Assembly: GCA_905221605.1 (NCBI GenBank)
Contig: CAJNDS010002685.1
Span: forward strand, 62,001-126,000
Source: Symbiodinium natans
Lineage: Eukaryota; Sar; Dinophyceae; Suessiales; Symbiodiniaceae
Reading direction: 5' to 3'
Length of the DNA stretch: 64,000 nucleotides
Position numbers and translations under genes: made by a program. Each line of letters opens with the position of its first letter. Position 1 is the stretch's first letter. Below the pieces are notes generated by a model that saw only the letters and a list, made by a program, of their open reading frames with translations, made no database searches and was not told where the DNA came from. Positions 11,517 through 22,072 of the stretch are shown here, one piece after another.

Positions 11517-12347
11517 GTTTAGGGTTTCGGGTTTAGGGTTTAGGGTTTAGGGTTTAGGGTTTAGGGTTTAGGTTTAGGGTTTAGGGTTTGTTGCTGTTGT
11601 TGCTTCGCTTTCGCTACAGGACTCCTATACCCCAACCGGCTTAATAAGGGCTCAGGGTTTGGGGCTTTGGGTATGACTTGCCTCGAACACAGTGCAGACT
11701 TCACTTCAAGGCTTCCTGATCTCTGTGGTTCCTGGGTTTAGGGTACACTGTGGTTCTTTGGTTTAGGGTACAGGGTTCAGGGTTCAGGGTAGATCCTCGC
11801 TTTTGTTTTTGGGGGGTTAAGAGGGGGGGGGGTTAGCCAGGTAGAGAGCCGGCTTGAACCTCAAATTTCGGGGGCTTCTTCAAAGTCAAAACCTGAAACT
11901 TTCAAACCCTCATACCCAAAGACACTAAACCCCTAAAACCCTAAACCCTGAATCCCCACAACCCTCCCCTAAACCCAAAACTTTATCCTGAAACCCCAAA
12001 CCCCCGAAACCCTCGAATCCTAAGATCCTGAAACCTAGAACCCCAACCCCTAAACCCTAAACCCCACAAAACCCTAAACCCAAAACCCTAAACACTAACC
12101 TCCCCCCCCCAAAAAAAAAAAAAGCAAAAAAACAAACCCCTGCGAAATCCTAAGATATACGCTGAAACCCGAAAACCCCAACCCCCCGAACACTCCTAAA
12201 ACCTAAAACCCTAAAACCCCCAACCCCAAACCCCGCACGCGTCCCCAAACCCCTCCAAACTCCCCAAACCCCCAAACCCCCCAACGCCCAAACCCCCCCA
12301 AACCCCAAACACCTCCTCAAACCCCCAAACCCCAAACAAAACACCCC

Positions 12348-12349
<2 letters not shown>

Positions 12350-12380
<31 letters not shown>
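12350..12380. repeat. Poly-C run of 31
   Basis: An uninterrupted run of 31 C followed by 7 A, in a C/A-rich degenerate CCCTAAA-like stretch (12000-12400). Length is likely unstable or mis-sequenced. Confidence 0.95.
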
Positions 12381-12382
<2 letters not shown>

Positions 12383-12423
12383 AAAAAGACCTTGCACCCC
12401 AACCCTATACCCGCAAAACTGAG

Positions 12424-12461
12424 GTGGATCCCATGAAGGAGATCTTGAGCTCCCTCGAGGC
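12424..12461 (+). CDS. Short candidate exon
   Basis: Between CTGAG and GAGGC|GTAAGC lies a 38-bp frame encoding VDPMKEILSSLEA. The donor GTAAGC is close to consensus. Phase with neighbours could not be closed, so assignment to the + strand gene is by position only. Confidence 0.35.
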
Positions 12462-12917
12462 GTAAGCTTGGGGACGCCTCTTTCACAGGGTCTTGGGCTT
12501 GGGCTTTAGGGTTTAGGGTTTAGGGTTCAGGATTCAGGGTTCAGGATTCAGGGTTTAGGGTTTGTGGTTGTTAGGCGTTTTTGCTTTGTTTCTTACTTTT
12601 GGGGGTTGGGTTTAGGGTTTTTGGATTTCTTAGGGTCTAGGCTCCTGGCGAGAGAGGCACCCGTCAAGGTGTCCCTTTGTACATGTATTTGGGCAGAGGC
12701 TTGGCTCATAAAGGATTCAACGTCACTGTTGGTATTAGGGGCCAAACCCTAGACCCTAAACCCTAAACCCTAAACCCCCAAAGACCCGAGAGGGACATCC
12801 ACAGTGGATTCCGCCACTCCGTCACGGAGCCAGGGTGTTCTTAGGGTTTAGGGTTTAGGGTTTAGGGGTTAGGGGAGCACGGGCGCCGTGTTTTACATTG
12901 CCAACCTTTACTTCCAG

Positions 12918-13158
12918 GTCACAAAGGCTGACATTGGCCGGGTCTGCTGGGAGATGGCTGGTGTCAATGCTCTTAACATCACAGTGGTGCGAAAGGTCAG
13001 GATGGCTGAACCACACACGATGTGCAGTGCTTCCGTGGAGGTGGGTTTAGGGTTTAGGGTTTAGGGTTTAGGGTTTAGGGTTTAGGGTTTAGGGTTTAGG
13101 GTCTGTGCAGACGTTGTGCTCCTCGCTCCAGGGGCTGCTGGACTGTCGTATTGCGCAG
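12918..13158 (+). CDS. Two candidate exons (12918-13040, 13111-13158)
   Basis: The first lies between TCCAG|GTC and GTGGAG|GTGGGT and is open in phase 0 for 41 codons (VTKADIGRVCWEMAGVNALN, then ITVVRKVRMAEPHTMCS). A second frame is also open. The next, between GTGCAG and GCGCAG|GTGTTC, encodes TLCSSLQGLLDCRIAQ in matching phase. Both fit the cysteine-containing composition of neighbouring exons. Confidence 0.4.
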
Positions 13159-13354
13159 GTGTTCGGTTCGGGGACTTTTGGGGTTTAGGGTCTAGCTTTT
13201 CTTCAAGGCCTTCTTTGCGGAATACGCACCTTTCCCCCCCCCCCCCCCCTGCAGTGTATCCAAACCCTAAACCCTAGACCCTAGACCCTACACCCTAAAC
13301 CCTAAACCCTAAACCCTAAACCCAAAACCCAAGTCTGAACCGTTTGTGGCATCC

Positions 13355-13434
13355 AGACCTCGAAGACCCCTCCTGCGAACCTTTGGGGCCCCCTGAGACC
13401 CCTGCTGGCCCTCCTCTGTGAAGCCCTGTTTCGG
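13355..13434 (+). CDS. Candidate exon
   Basis: From ATCCAG to TTTCGG|GTTTAG an open phase-0 frame encodes TSKTPPANLWGPLRPLLALL, then CEALFR, a hydrophobic segment that could be part of a membrane span. The donor is again GTTTAG at the start of a telomere-like tract. Confidence 0.35.
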
Positions 13435-13869
13435 GTTTAGGGTTTAGGGTTTAGGGTTCAAAGTTTAGGATCTAGGGTCTAGGGTTTAGGGAAACCCGAG
13501 GATCCCCCACCCCCGACACCCCGCCCCGAAACCCCCTGAACCCCCCCCGGCCCCTCCCGCTGGTCGAATCAAGTCTTTACTAGGTAGGCCCTTGGGATAT
13601 TGCAGATTGTCTCTTATCAGTTCAAGAGGACCAAAAGGAATACTTTTCAAAGGGTTTTGTATAAGGGCCATCCTAGATCATGAAGGAGGAAGTTTCTGGA
13701 AGCACGCATGTAGATAGTGCCGAGGCAAGTAAAAGGTTTGGGGTTTGGGGTTTAGGGTTTAGGGTTTAGGGTCGATATACGATTTAGATGGAAAGCGATG
13801 CTGGGAGGGTGGGGTGATACCAGTTACATAGCGATGTAAATGGGCCTTGCGAACCGCCGGCCAATCGTA

Positions 13870-14090
13870 CACCCTAAACCCTAAACTCTAAACCCTAAAC
13901 CCTAAACCCTGAACCCTAAACCCTAAACCCTATAAACCCTAAACCCTAAACCTAAACCCTAAACCCTAAACCCTAAACCCTAAACCCTAAACCCTAAACC
14001 CTAAACCCTAAACCCTAAACCCTAAACCCTAAACCCTAAACCCTAAACCCTAAACCCTAAACCCTAAACCCTAAACCCTAAACCCTACCC
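13870..14090. repeat. Long CCCTAAA tract
   Basis: About 28 near-perfect CCCTAAA units with one TATAAACCC interruption and one lost base. One of the two longest telomere-like tracts in the window; non-coding. Confidence 0.95.
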
Positions 14091-14348
14091 TGCACCTCTA
14101 AACCCTAATTCCCTTAAAGCGCTCATCACTTAAACCTTCAAACGGCCAGACCCCTCAACCCTACTTGGCGGTTCATGGGTTTTTCGGAGGGTTACAAGCA
14201 AGTAAGCCGTAGGTATAGCTGGTTGCAGCCTTCTTTTAGGCGGCCTCTAACCCTGCCCATAACTACCCATGAACCTTCAAGCACAGCACCCCTAAAGCCT
14301 AAACCCTAAACCCTAAACCCTAAACCCTAGACCCTAAACCCCAAACAG

Positions 14349-14439
14349 CTGGGACTTCAAGTGCAGGTGGTCGGACTGGACTTGGATATGCTGGCAGTCT
14401 CCTGTGTGGCAACGCTCAGCCCTGTTTCGAAGCCACCTG
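14349..14439 (+). CDS. Candidate hydrophobic exon
   Basis: After AACAG an open frame encodes LGLQVQVVGLDLDMLAVSCV, then ATLSPVSKPP, ending at a possible GTTCTT donor. The hydrophobic composition with one Cys is consistent with the membrane-protein gene. Phase not closed with neighbours. Confidence 0.35.
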
Positions 14440-15211
14440 GTTCTTGATAAGGGGTTTAGGGTTTAGGGTTTATGACACGGGTGAAGGATTCAAGGGTTGA
14501 GGGGTTTCGAGTTGAAGGGTTTAAGGGGTTTAGGTTTAAGGATTTCAGGGTCGAGGGCTTGGGGTTGTGGGCCCCGAAAAGCCTCATTAAAGGAGGTTAA
14601 GGATGTGTATGCTTATCAAGTACCATATGGGGGGGAAATAGGGGTACATTGTTTTGTGGTTCCCTTTCAGACAATTCTACTCTGTTTGGGGGATAAAAAG
14701 GGGCACCCCTATTTTTCGGAAATGCCCTAACCCCTAAACCCTAAACCCGAAACCCTAAACCCCTTATCAAGATCTCTGCAGAGTTTCCCTCAGCCCTACT
14801 CAGGGTCAGGGTTTACGTGCTTTGTGTTTAGGGTTTAGGGTTTAGGATTTAGGGTTTAGGGTTTAGGGTTTAGGGTTTAGGGTCGCCAGAACCCTAAAGC
14901 GTAGTCAACCCTGAGTCCCGAACCTTGAACCAAAGGGTTTAGGGTTTAGGGTTTAGGGTTTAGGGTCTAGGGTTTAGGGTTGTTTAGGGTTTAGGATAGG
15001 GCTCCTACAGTTGGGGTTTCAGGGTACTGGAACCCAACTGTCATTGTACTTCTAACCCACTTATCAGCCCCGCAAGCTGCCTGCCCCCTTCATATAGTTT
15101 TCATTGGAGTATTAAAAAGAAATACCCCCTAAACCCTAAACCCTAAACCCTAAACCCTAAACCCTAAACCCTAAACCTGCAAGCTGGGTTAGGCTAAACC
15201 CTAATCCTTAG

Positions 15212-15290
15212 GTATGCCTTCACGGTGTCCGCCACGCCACTCCTTGCTGCTGTGGCTTTGCTGCTCCACTTCTTGGCCCTTGCCGCCTAG
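15212..15290 (+). CDS. Exon encoding a transmembrane helix, ending in TAG
   Basis: After CTTAG the frame encodes YAFTVSATPLLAAVALLLHF followed by LALAA, a clear hydrophobic span. The next codon is TAG immediately before a GT, so either the exon ends earlier (a GC donor at CTT|GCC is possible), translation stops here, or the copy is broken. Two other frames are also open, which weakens the call. Confidence 0.4.
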
Positions 15291-15504
15291 GTGCACATGG
15301 GGTTTAGGGTTTAGGGTTTCGGGTTTCGGGTTTAGGGTTAAGGCAGGGTTGAGGGTCCCAGGGTGCGGGGTTGAGGGTGTTGTTTTCAGGCTCTCGTCTC
15401 CCTTTCTTTGTGCTTCGTGGTTTCAGGCTTTGCGGGTTTATGGGTCAAGGTTCAGGTTTAGGGTTTCCCCTCTGGGTTCGTGCTGGGTTTAGGGTTTGTT
15501 GCGT

Positions 15505-15537
<33 letters not shown>
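15505..15537. repeat. Poly-G run of 33
   Basis: An uninterrupted run of 33 G, a G-quadruplex-prone homopolymer and a likely sequencing-length uncertainty. Confidence 0.95.
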
Positions 15538-15538
<1 letters not shown>

Positions 15539-15792
15539 ATGCGGAGCGCGGCGTATATGGAGTTTAGGGTTTATAGGGACTACTTGAAGGTTCATGGAAA
15601 GTTGCCGATAGGATTAGAAGCGAGGCTATAGCCGCCTGTAGCTAGAGTTACCCTACTCGGAGCACCAGTTATAAGTACCCACAAGCCTCCGAGTAGGAAG
15701 CCTGTAATCTTTTGTGTACTACAAATCCTAAAACCTAAACCCTAAACCCTAAATCCCTTTACAACCCCGAGGTTAACTTTGTTGCTCCCTAG

Positions 15793-15871
15793 AGACTCGA
15801 CAAGTAAGGCCATCAAGCGTCGCATGGGAAAGAAGCTCCAGTTCAAGCTGGATTTCAGCCGCTTGCTTAGG
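15793..15871 (+). CDS. Candidate exon, basic cytoplasmic-like segment
   Basis: After CCCTAG the frame encodes DSTSKAIKRRMGKKLQFKL, then DFSRLLR, ending at a GTTTGG donor. A strongly basic sequence following a membrane-helix exon fits a cytoplasmic loop of the same protein. Confidence 0.45.
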
Positions 15872-17286
15872 GTTTGGGATCGAAACCCTAAACCCTACAC
15901 CCTAAAAACCCTAAACCCTAAACCCTGTCGACCAGGGATCCCTGCAACAATATTCACACGCAACAACACTGAACAATCACGAGCAGTAGCCAAGGCTATA
16001 TGGCCCTAAGGGTCCATGAACCTCTATAGGGAATGGGTTTAGGGTTTAGGGTTTAGGGTCTAGGGTTTAGGGTCTAGGGTCTAGGGTCTAGGGTCTAGGG
16101 TCTAGGGTCTAGGGTTTAGGGTTTAGGGTTTATAAGGCTTTGGGGCCCAAGTATGCAATCATGAGGTACATGGACCCTTAGGGTTTTGGACCCATATATT
16201 CCTACGATACCTTCAATATACATGCAAGGGTTGCTATATGGTCCCCCGAATGAACTGCGAACCCTAAACCCTGAACCCTAAGCCCAAACCCTTGAAGCCT
16301 TAACCTCAGGGTGGAGTGTAATGTTAAGGGCACAGAACCTGACGCAAGAGACCCAGAAACCGGCATTCTGGGTTTGAGAGGCTTCTGAACATGGTAGAAC
16401 CCTAAACCCTAAATTATTACCCCTAAACCCTAAACCCTAAACCCTAAACCCTAAACCAAGATGGTAATCGGGTGAGCCGAAGAGTGGCCTAGAATTTAAA
16501 GCTCGATAGCTGAGAAGGTACCTGTTTCGATGCTTGGTTGGGATGTTAGGGTTTAGGGTTTAGGGTTCAGGGTTCAGGGTTTAGGGTTCAGGGTTTAGGG
16601 TTTAGGGTTTAGGGTTTTGGGTTTAGGGTTTAGGGTTTAGGGGTATAGATTGGGATGCTCCGCGTTATACTAAGCGTCTTTAATACGGACTATAGTTCCC
16701 TCTATTCTAGTCCCTTGCAAGGACTGTTGGTCTAAGGGGCGAGCATCCCAAATGGTTGGTGTTATCTGCTGAGAGATACATGGCTATCATAGCACGAGTT
16801 CCGCCACCTTCGCCTTTGTAGCACTAATTTGTCACTACACCCTAAATCCTAAACCCTAAGCCCTAAACCTAAGCCCTAAACCCACAGATGCTCCCAATAT
16901 GGCCCCAGGGCAAGTTGAGGCTTGGGTTTTCTTTTTTTGCTCCTTTCTAACCCCTCTAAAAGCAGACAAATTTGGCGCCCCCACCCCCAAGCCCTAACCT
17001 TAAACCCTAAACCCTAAACCCTAAACAGATCACAAACCTTTCGGGTTCAGGGTATAACCCCTCTCGCCACTAAGTGCTTGCTGCTCGTACCCTTGAACAT
17101 GAAACCCTAAACCCTAAACCCAAACCCTAAACCCTAAACCCTAAACCCTAAACCCTAAACCCTAAACCATGGTATATTCGGGTTTCCAGAGTTTCCGAAG
17201 CTTAGGCTCTTTCGGTCCCTGTAGGGGGGGATTAGAGTTTCAAGCCAAGGCGTAGCCCTACACCGAAATGCCTCAGCGTGCAACTG

Positions 17287-17489
17287 ACCCTAAACCCTAA
17301 ACCCTAAACCCTAAACCCTAAACCCTAAACCCTAAACCCTAAACCCTAAACCCTAAACCCTAAACCCTAAACCCTAAACCCTAAACCCTAAACCCTAAAC
17401 CCTAAACCCTAAACCCTAAACCCTAAACCCTAAACCCTAAACCCTAAACCCTAAACCCTAAACCCTAAACCCTAAACCCTATCCCTAAA
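17287..17489. repeat. Long CCCTAAA tract
   Basis: About 28 essentially perfect CCCTAAA units. It lies directly upstream of the exon at 17498, filling the end of the intron up to the acceptor. Confidence 0.95.
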
Positions 17490-17497
17490 CCCTCCAG

Positions 17498-17617
17498 GTC
17501 ACCTCCTGCGAACTGTGGGCTCTCTTTTTCTGATTCTTTACATCAGCGTCTTCTCCGCCATCCTCGCGCCTTTCCAGTGCAATATGCATCCGAACAGCCG
17601 CACGACGCTGCCACTGG
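17498..17617 (+). CDS. Exon with membrane helix and Cys-His-Pro-Asn motif
   Basis: After CTCCAG the frame encodes HLLRTVGSLFLILYISVFSA, then ILAPFQCNMHPNSRTTLPL, ending at a strong GTATGA donor. A hydrophobic span followed by a PFQCxxHPN segment is, from memory, characteristic of the membrane region that follows Cys-rich ectodomains in dinoflagellate and other alveolate multipass proteins. This is the best-defined exon of the + strand gene, with acceptor and donor both clear. Whether one gene spans 3.8-17.6 kb cannot be proven from sequence. Confidence 0.6.
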
Positions 17618-18091
17618 GTATGAGTCGTTTTGTAGGGTTTTGGGTTCAGGGTTTAGGTTTAGGGTTCGGGTACTTGGTGACTTCAGGAATTCAGGGCTAC
17701 GCTATATATCTCTGTCAGGTACCCAGAACCCTAAACCCTAAACCCTAAACCCTAAACCCTAAACCCTAAGCCCTAAACCCTGAACCCTGAACCCTGAACC
17801 CTGAACCCTAAACCCTAAACCCTACACCCTAAACCCTGAACCCTAAACCCTAGACCCGAAACCCTAGACCCATGCAAGTCCTTCACCGTCAATTCTGAGC
17901 TCCTTGCCCTGCCTAGGTGTTATGGGGCCATGCAACCCTAGAGCCCGGTTCAGGGTTCAGGGTTCAGGGTTTAGGGTTTAGTGTTCAGGATCGTGCGCTG
18001 TGTGGGTAAGGACAAATTCTACAGGGGCCTGAGCCTTTTGCGGGGAGAGTATAAGAACCCTTACGTGTATATCGGAGGTACGTACATCATA

Positions 18092-18189
18092 TATGTATAT
18101 ATATATATATATATATATAACTCTAAACCCTAAATCCTAAACCCTAAACCCTAAACCCTAAACCCTATATATATATATATATATATATG
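18092..18189. repeat. (TA)n blocks bracketing a CCCTAAA tract
   Basis: Two TA-dinucleotide runs (about 18092-18119 and 18167-18188) flank six CCCTAAA-type units. The arrangement is self-complementary at the TA ends. Confidence 0.9.
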
Positions 18190-18232
18190 AGGCAGGAACC
18201 TTTATGTATTATGTGGCGTTCCTTTTTTTGGG

Positions 18233-21200
18233 GACTATCTCAACTATCTAAACCAGGGGGGTTTAGATAGTTTAGATAGTTTAGATAGTTTAGATAGTTG
18301 GGTGAGAGACCTAAACTACCTAAACTATCTAAACTATCTAAACCAGTGGGGTTTAGATAGTTTAGATAGTTTAGATAGTTGGGGGAGAGGCCTAAACTAC
18401 CTAAACTATCTAAACCAATGGGGTTTAGATAGTTTAGATAGTTTAGATAGTTGGGTGAGAGGCCTAAACTCCCTAAACTATCTAAACTATCTAAACCAGG
18501 GGGGTTTACATAGTTTAGATAGTTTAGATAGTTGGGGGAGAGAGGCCTCAACTACCTAAACTATCTAAACTATCTAAACCAGGGGGGTTTAGATAGTTTA
18601 GATAGTTTAGATAGTTGGGGGAGAGAGGCCTCAACTACCTAAACGATCTAAACTATCTAAACCAGGGGGGTTTAGATAGTTTAGATAGTTTAGATAGTTT
18701 AGGTAGTTTAGGTAGTTTAGGTAGTTTAGGTAGTTTAGGTAGTTTGGGGGGGGAGGTTGGGTCCCGGGTGGAGCCCAAAACTACCTAAACTATCTAAACT
18801 ATCTAAACCAAGGGTCCCCCCAATACTAAATTACGAGCCCGTGCCTTCCCCCAATACTAAATTACGAGCCCGGGGGTTTAGATAGTTTAGATAGTTTACA
18901 TAGTTTAGATAATTTTGGGGGTAGGTTGGGTCACGGGTGGAGCCCAAAACTACCTAAACTATCTAAACTATTAAAATTATCTAAACTATCTAAACCAAGG
19001 GTCCCCCCCAATATTAAATTACGAGCCCGGGCCTTCCCCCAATACTAAATTACGAGCCCGGGCCTTCCCCCAATACTAAATTACTGAGCCCGGGCCTTCC
19101 CCAGATACTAAATTACGAGCCCGGGCCTTCCCCCAATACTAAATTACGAGCCCGGGCCTTCCCCAAATACTAAATTACGAGCCCGGGCCTTCCCCCAATA
19201 CTAAATTACGAGCCCGGGCCTTCCCCAAATACTAAATTACGAGCCCGGGCCTTCCCCCAATACTAAATACGAGCCCGGGGGTTTAGATAGTTTAGATAGT
19301 TTACATAGTTTAGATAATTTTGGTGGTAGGTTGGGTCACGGGTGGAGCCCAAAACTACCTAAACTATCTAAACTATTTAAACTATCTAAACTATATAAAC
19401 TATCTAAACCAGAGGGGGTTTAGATAGTTTAGATAGTTTAGATAGTTGGGGTAGAGGCCTAAACTATTTAAATTATCTAAACTATCTAAACCGGGGGGGG
19501 GTTTAGATAGTTTAGATAGTTTAGATAGTTGGGGGAGAGGCCTAAACTATTTAAACTATCTAAACTATCTAAACCAGGGGGGTTTAGATAGTTTAGATAG
19601 TTTAGATAGTTTAGATAGTTTAGATAGTTTAGATAGTTGGGGGAGAGGCCTAAACTACCTAAACTATCTAAACTATCTAAACCAGGGGGGGTTAGATAGT
19701 TTAGATAGTTTAGATAGTTTAGATAGTTTAGATAGTTTAGATAGTTGAGGGGGGGGGGGGTGGGTCTAAACCAGGGGGGTTTAGATAGTTTAGATAGTTT
19801 AGATAGTTGGGGCAGAGGCCTAAACTACCTAAACTATCTAAACTATCTAAACCGGGGGGGTGGTTTAGATAGTTTAGGGGGGAGGTTGGTCCCGGGTGGA
19901 GCCCAAAACTACCTAAACTACCTAAACTACCTAAACTATCTAAACTATCTAAACCAGGGGGGTTTAGATAGTTTAGATAGTTTAGATAGTTTAGATAGTT
20001 TAGATAGTTGGGGGAGAGGCCTAAACTACCTAAACTATCTAAACTATCTAGACCGGGGGGGTTTAGATAGTTTAGATAGTTGGGGGAGAGGCCTAAACTA
20101 CCTAAACTATCTAAACTATCTAAACCAGGGGGGTTTAGATAGTTTAGATAGTTTAGATAGTTGAGGGGGGGGGGGGGGGTTGGGTCTAAACCAGGGGGGT
20201 TTTGATAGTTTAGATAGTTTAGATAGTTGGGGCAGAGGCCCCTAAACTACCTAAACTATCTAAACTATCTAAACGTGCGGGGGGGGTGGTTTAATAGTTT
20301 AGGGGGGGGGGGGGGTTGGTCCCGGGTGGAGCCCAAAACTACCTAAACTACCTAAACTACCTAAACTACCTAAACTACCTAAACTATCTAAACTATATAA
20401 ACCAGGGGGGTTTAGATAGTTTAGATAGTTTAGATAGTTGGGAGAGAGGCCTAAACTACCTAAACTATCTAAACTATCTAAACCGGGGGGGGGTTTAGAT
20501 AGTTTAGATAGTTTAGATAGTTTAGATAGTTTAGATAGTTTAGATAGTTTAGATAGTTTAGATAGTTTAGATAGTTTAGATAGTTTAGATAGTTTAGATA
20601 GTTTAGGGGTGGGAGCTTGGGTCCCGGGTGGAGCCCAAAACTACCTAAACTACCTAAACTACCTAAACAATCTAAACAATCTAAACTAGGGGGGTTTGGA
20701 TAGTTTAGATAGTTTAGATAATAGGGGGAGAGGCCTAAACCACCTAAACTATCTAAACTATCTAAACTAACTAAACCGGGGGGGTTTAGATAGTTTAGAT
20801 AGTTTAGATAGTTGGGGGAGAGGCCTAAACTACCTAAACTATCTAAACTATCTAAACCAGGGGGGGTTTAGATAGTTTAGATAGTTTAGATAGTTTAGAT
20901 AGTTTAGATAGTTTAGGGGGCTGGGGGTTGGGTCTAAACCAGGGGGATTTAGATAGTTTAGATAGTTTAGATAGTTGGGGGAGAGGCCTAAACTACCTAG
21001 ACTATCTAAACTATCTAAACCGGTGGGGGTTTAGATAGTTTAGATAGTTTAGATAGTTTAGATAGTTTAGATAGTTTAGATAGTTTAGATAGTTTAAGGG
21101 GGGGGTTGGGTCTAAAGCAGGGGGGTTTAGATAGTTTAGATAGTTTAGATAGTTGGGGGAGAGGCCTAAACTACCTAAACTATCTAAACTATCTAAACCG

Positions 21201-21556
21201 GGGGGGAGGGTTTAGATAGTTTAGATAGTTTAGATAGTTTAAGGGAGGGGGGTTGGGTCTAAACCAGGGGCGTTTAGATAGTTTAGATAGTTTAGATAGT
21301 TTAGATAGTTGGGGGAGAGGCCTAAACTACCTAAACTATCTAAACTATCTAAACCGGGGGGGAGGGTTTAGATAGTTTAGATAGTTTATATAGTTTAAGG
21401 GGGGGGGGGGGTTGGGTCTAAACCAGGGGGGTTTAGATAGTTTAGATAGTTTAGGTAGTTTAGATAGTTTAGATAGTTTTGATAGTTTAGATAGTTTAGA
21501 TAGTTTAGATAGTTTAGATAGTTTAGATAGTTTAGATAGTTTAGATAGTTTAGGGA
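18233..21556. repeat. Mirror-image satellite of TTTAGATAG and CTATCTAAA blocks
   Basis: Blocks of 2-12 TTTAGATAG units alternate with blocks of the reverse complement. They are joined by short C/G-rich linkers (CCAGGGGGG on one side, TTGGGGGAGAGGCC on the other), giving a higher-order unit of about 95-110 bp. A longer linker (GGTTGGGTCCCGGGTGGAGCCC) recurs. Every block can pair with its neighbour, so the whole 3.3 kb is a chain of potential hairpins. ORFs here encode only LDS or LNY tripeptide repeats and are not genes. The 9-mer resembles a TTTAGGG variant (inference). Confidence 0.95.
18815..19272. repeat. 31-bp satellite nested in the mirror array
   Basis: About eleven copies of a 31-bp unit containing CCCCAATACTAAATTACG and AGCCCGGGCCTT. 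Two copies stand alone at 18815-18875 and the rest are contiguous from about 19008 to 19272. Some copies carry CCCAAATACT instead of CCCCAATACT in an alternating pattern, suggesting dimer amplification. Confidence 0.9.
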
Positions 21557-21559
21557 GGG

Positions 21560-22066
21560 CGGGTGGTGGCAAAAATCCGTGATTTCTGATCATTTTGGGC
21601 CCCCCAAATAGCAGATTTTCATGATTTTGGATCATCTTGTGCCTTGGAAACCCATCCCCATGGCAAACTGCGTAGTTTTCGACCATTTTGGGCTCTCACA
21701 AATCCTGAGTTCAGGTGTGCAAAAAAGGAGATTTTCCCTAGTTTGGCAGCCGTAAACCCACCCAAATGGCAAATTTCTGTGTTTTTTGATCATTTTGGGC
21801 CTTCCCAAACCCTGAACTAAGGCCAAAACATAGGGATTTTCGTTAGTTTGGCAGCCTTGGAAAACCACCAAATAATGAAATTTAGTGATTTTTGACCCTT
21901 TTGGACCTTACCAAACTCCGTATCAAGGCCAAAACATAGGGATTTTCGCTAGTCTGGCGGCCTTGGAAAACCCTCGAAATGGCAAATTTGTGAATAGGCC
22001 AAAACATAGGGATTTTCGTTAGTTTGGCAGCCTGGAAAAACCACCAAATTATGAAATTTAGTGATT
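21560..22066. repeat. ~120-bp tandem repeat, upstream of the peptidase exons
   Basis: Diverged units share TTTTTGACCATTTTGGGCC, GGCCAAAACATAGGGATTTTCG and TTGGCAGCCTTGGAAAACC. The last unit runs into the acceptor of the first recognised peptidase exon, so the array is probably intronic. The same family recurs at 23345-23900. Confidence 0.85.
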
Positions 22067-22072
22067 ACCAAG

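Larger units (their letters stand above)
2896..18090. repeat. Region saturated with interstitial telomere-like repeats (TTTAGGG/CCCTAAA)
   Basis: Dozens of tracts of TTTAGGG or its complement, from 2 to about 28 units and in both orientations, are separated by 50-400 bp of non-repetitive DNA. Degenerate forms (TTCAGGG, TCTAGGG, TTTGGGG) are common. Orientation switches repeatedly, which rules out a simple chromosome end. Between tracts lie short islands with open, protein-like frames bounded by plausible splice sites; they are listed separately. The repeats therefore appear to be mainly intronic. The remaining unique spacers, for example 10000-10680 and 16640-16840, show no recognisable feature. 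Confidence 0.85.

Noticed and set aside
13870-17489. A true chromosome end (telomere)
   Set aside because: Tracts are short, switch orientation many times and are separated by exon-like DNA, so they are interstitial.
18240-20689. ORFs of 60-139 codons encoding LDSLDS or LNYLNY repeats
   Set aside because: They are direct translations of the 9-bp TTTAGATAG microsatellite in both directions, with no splice sites or unique flanks.
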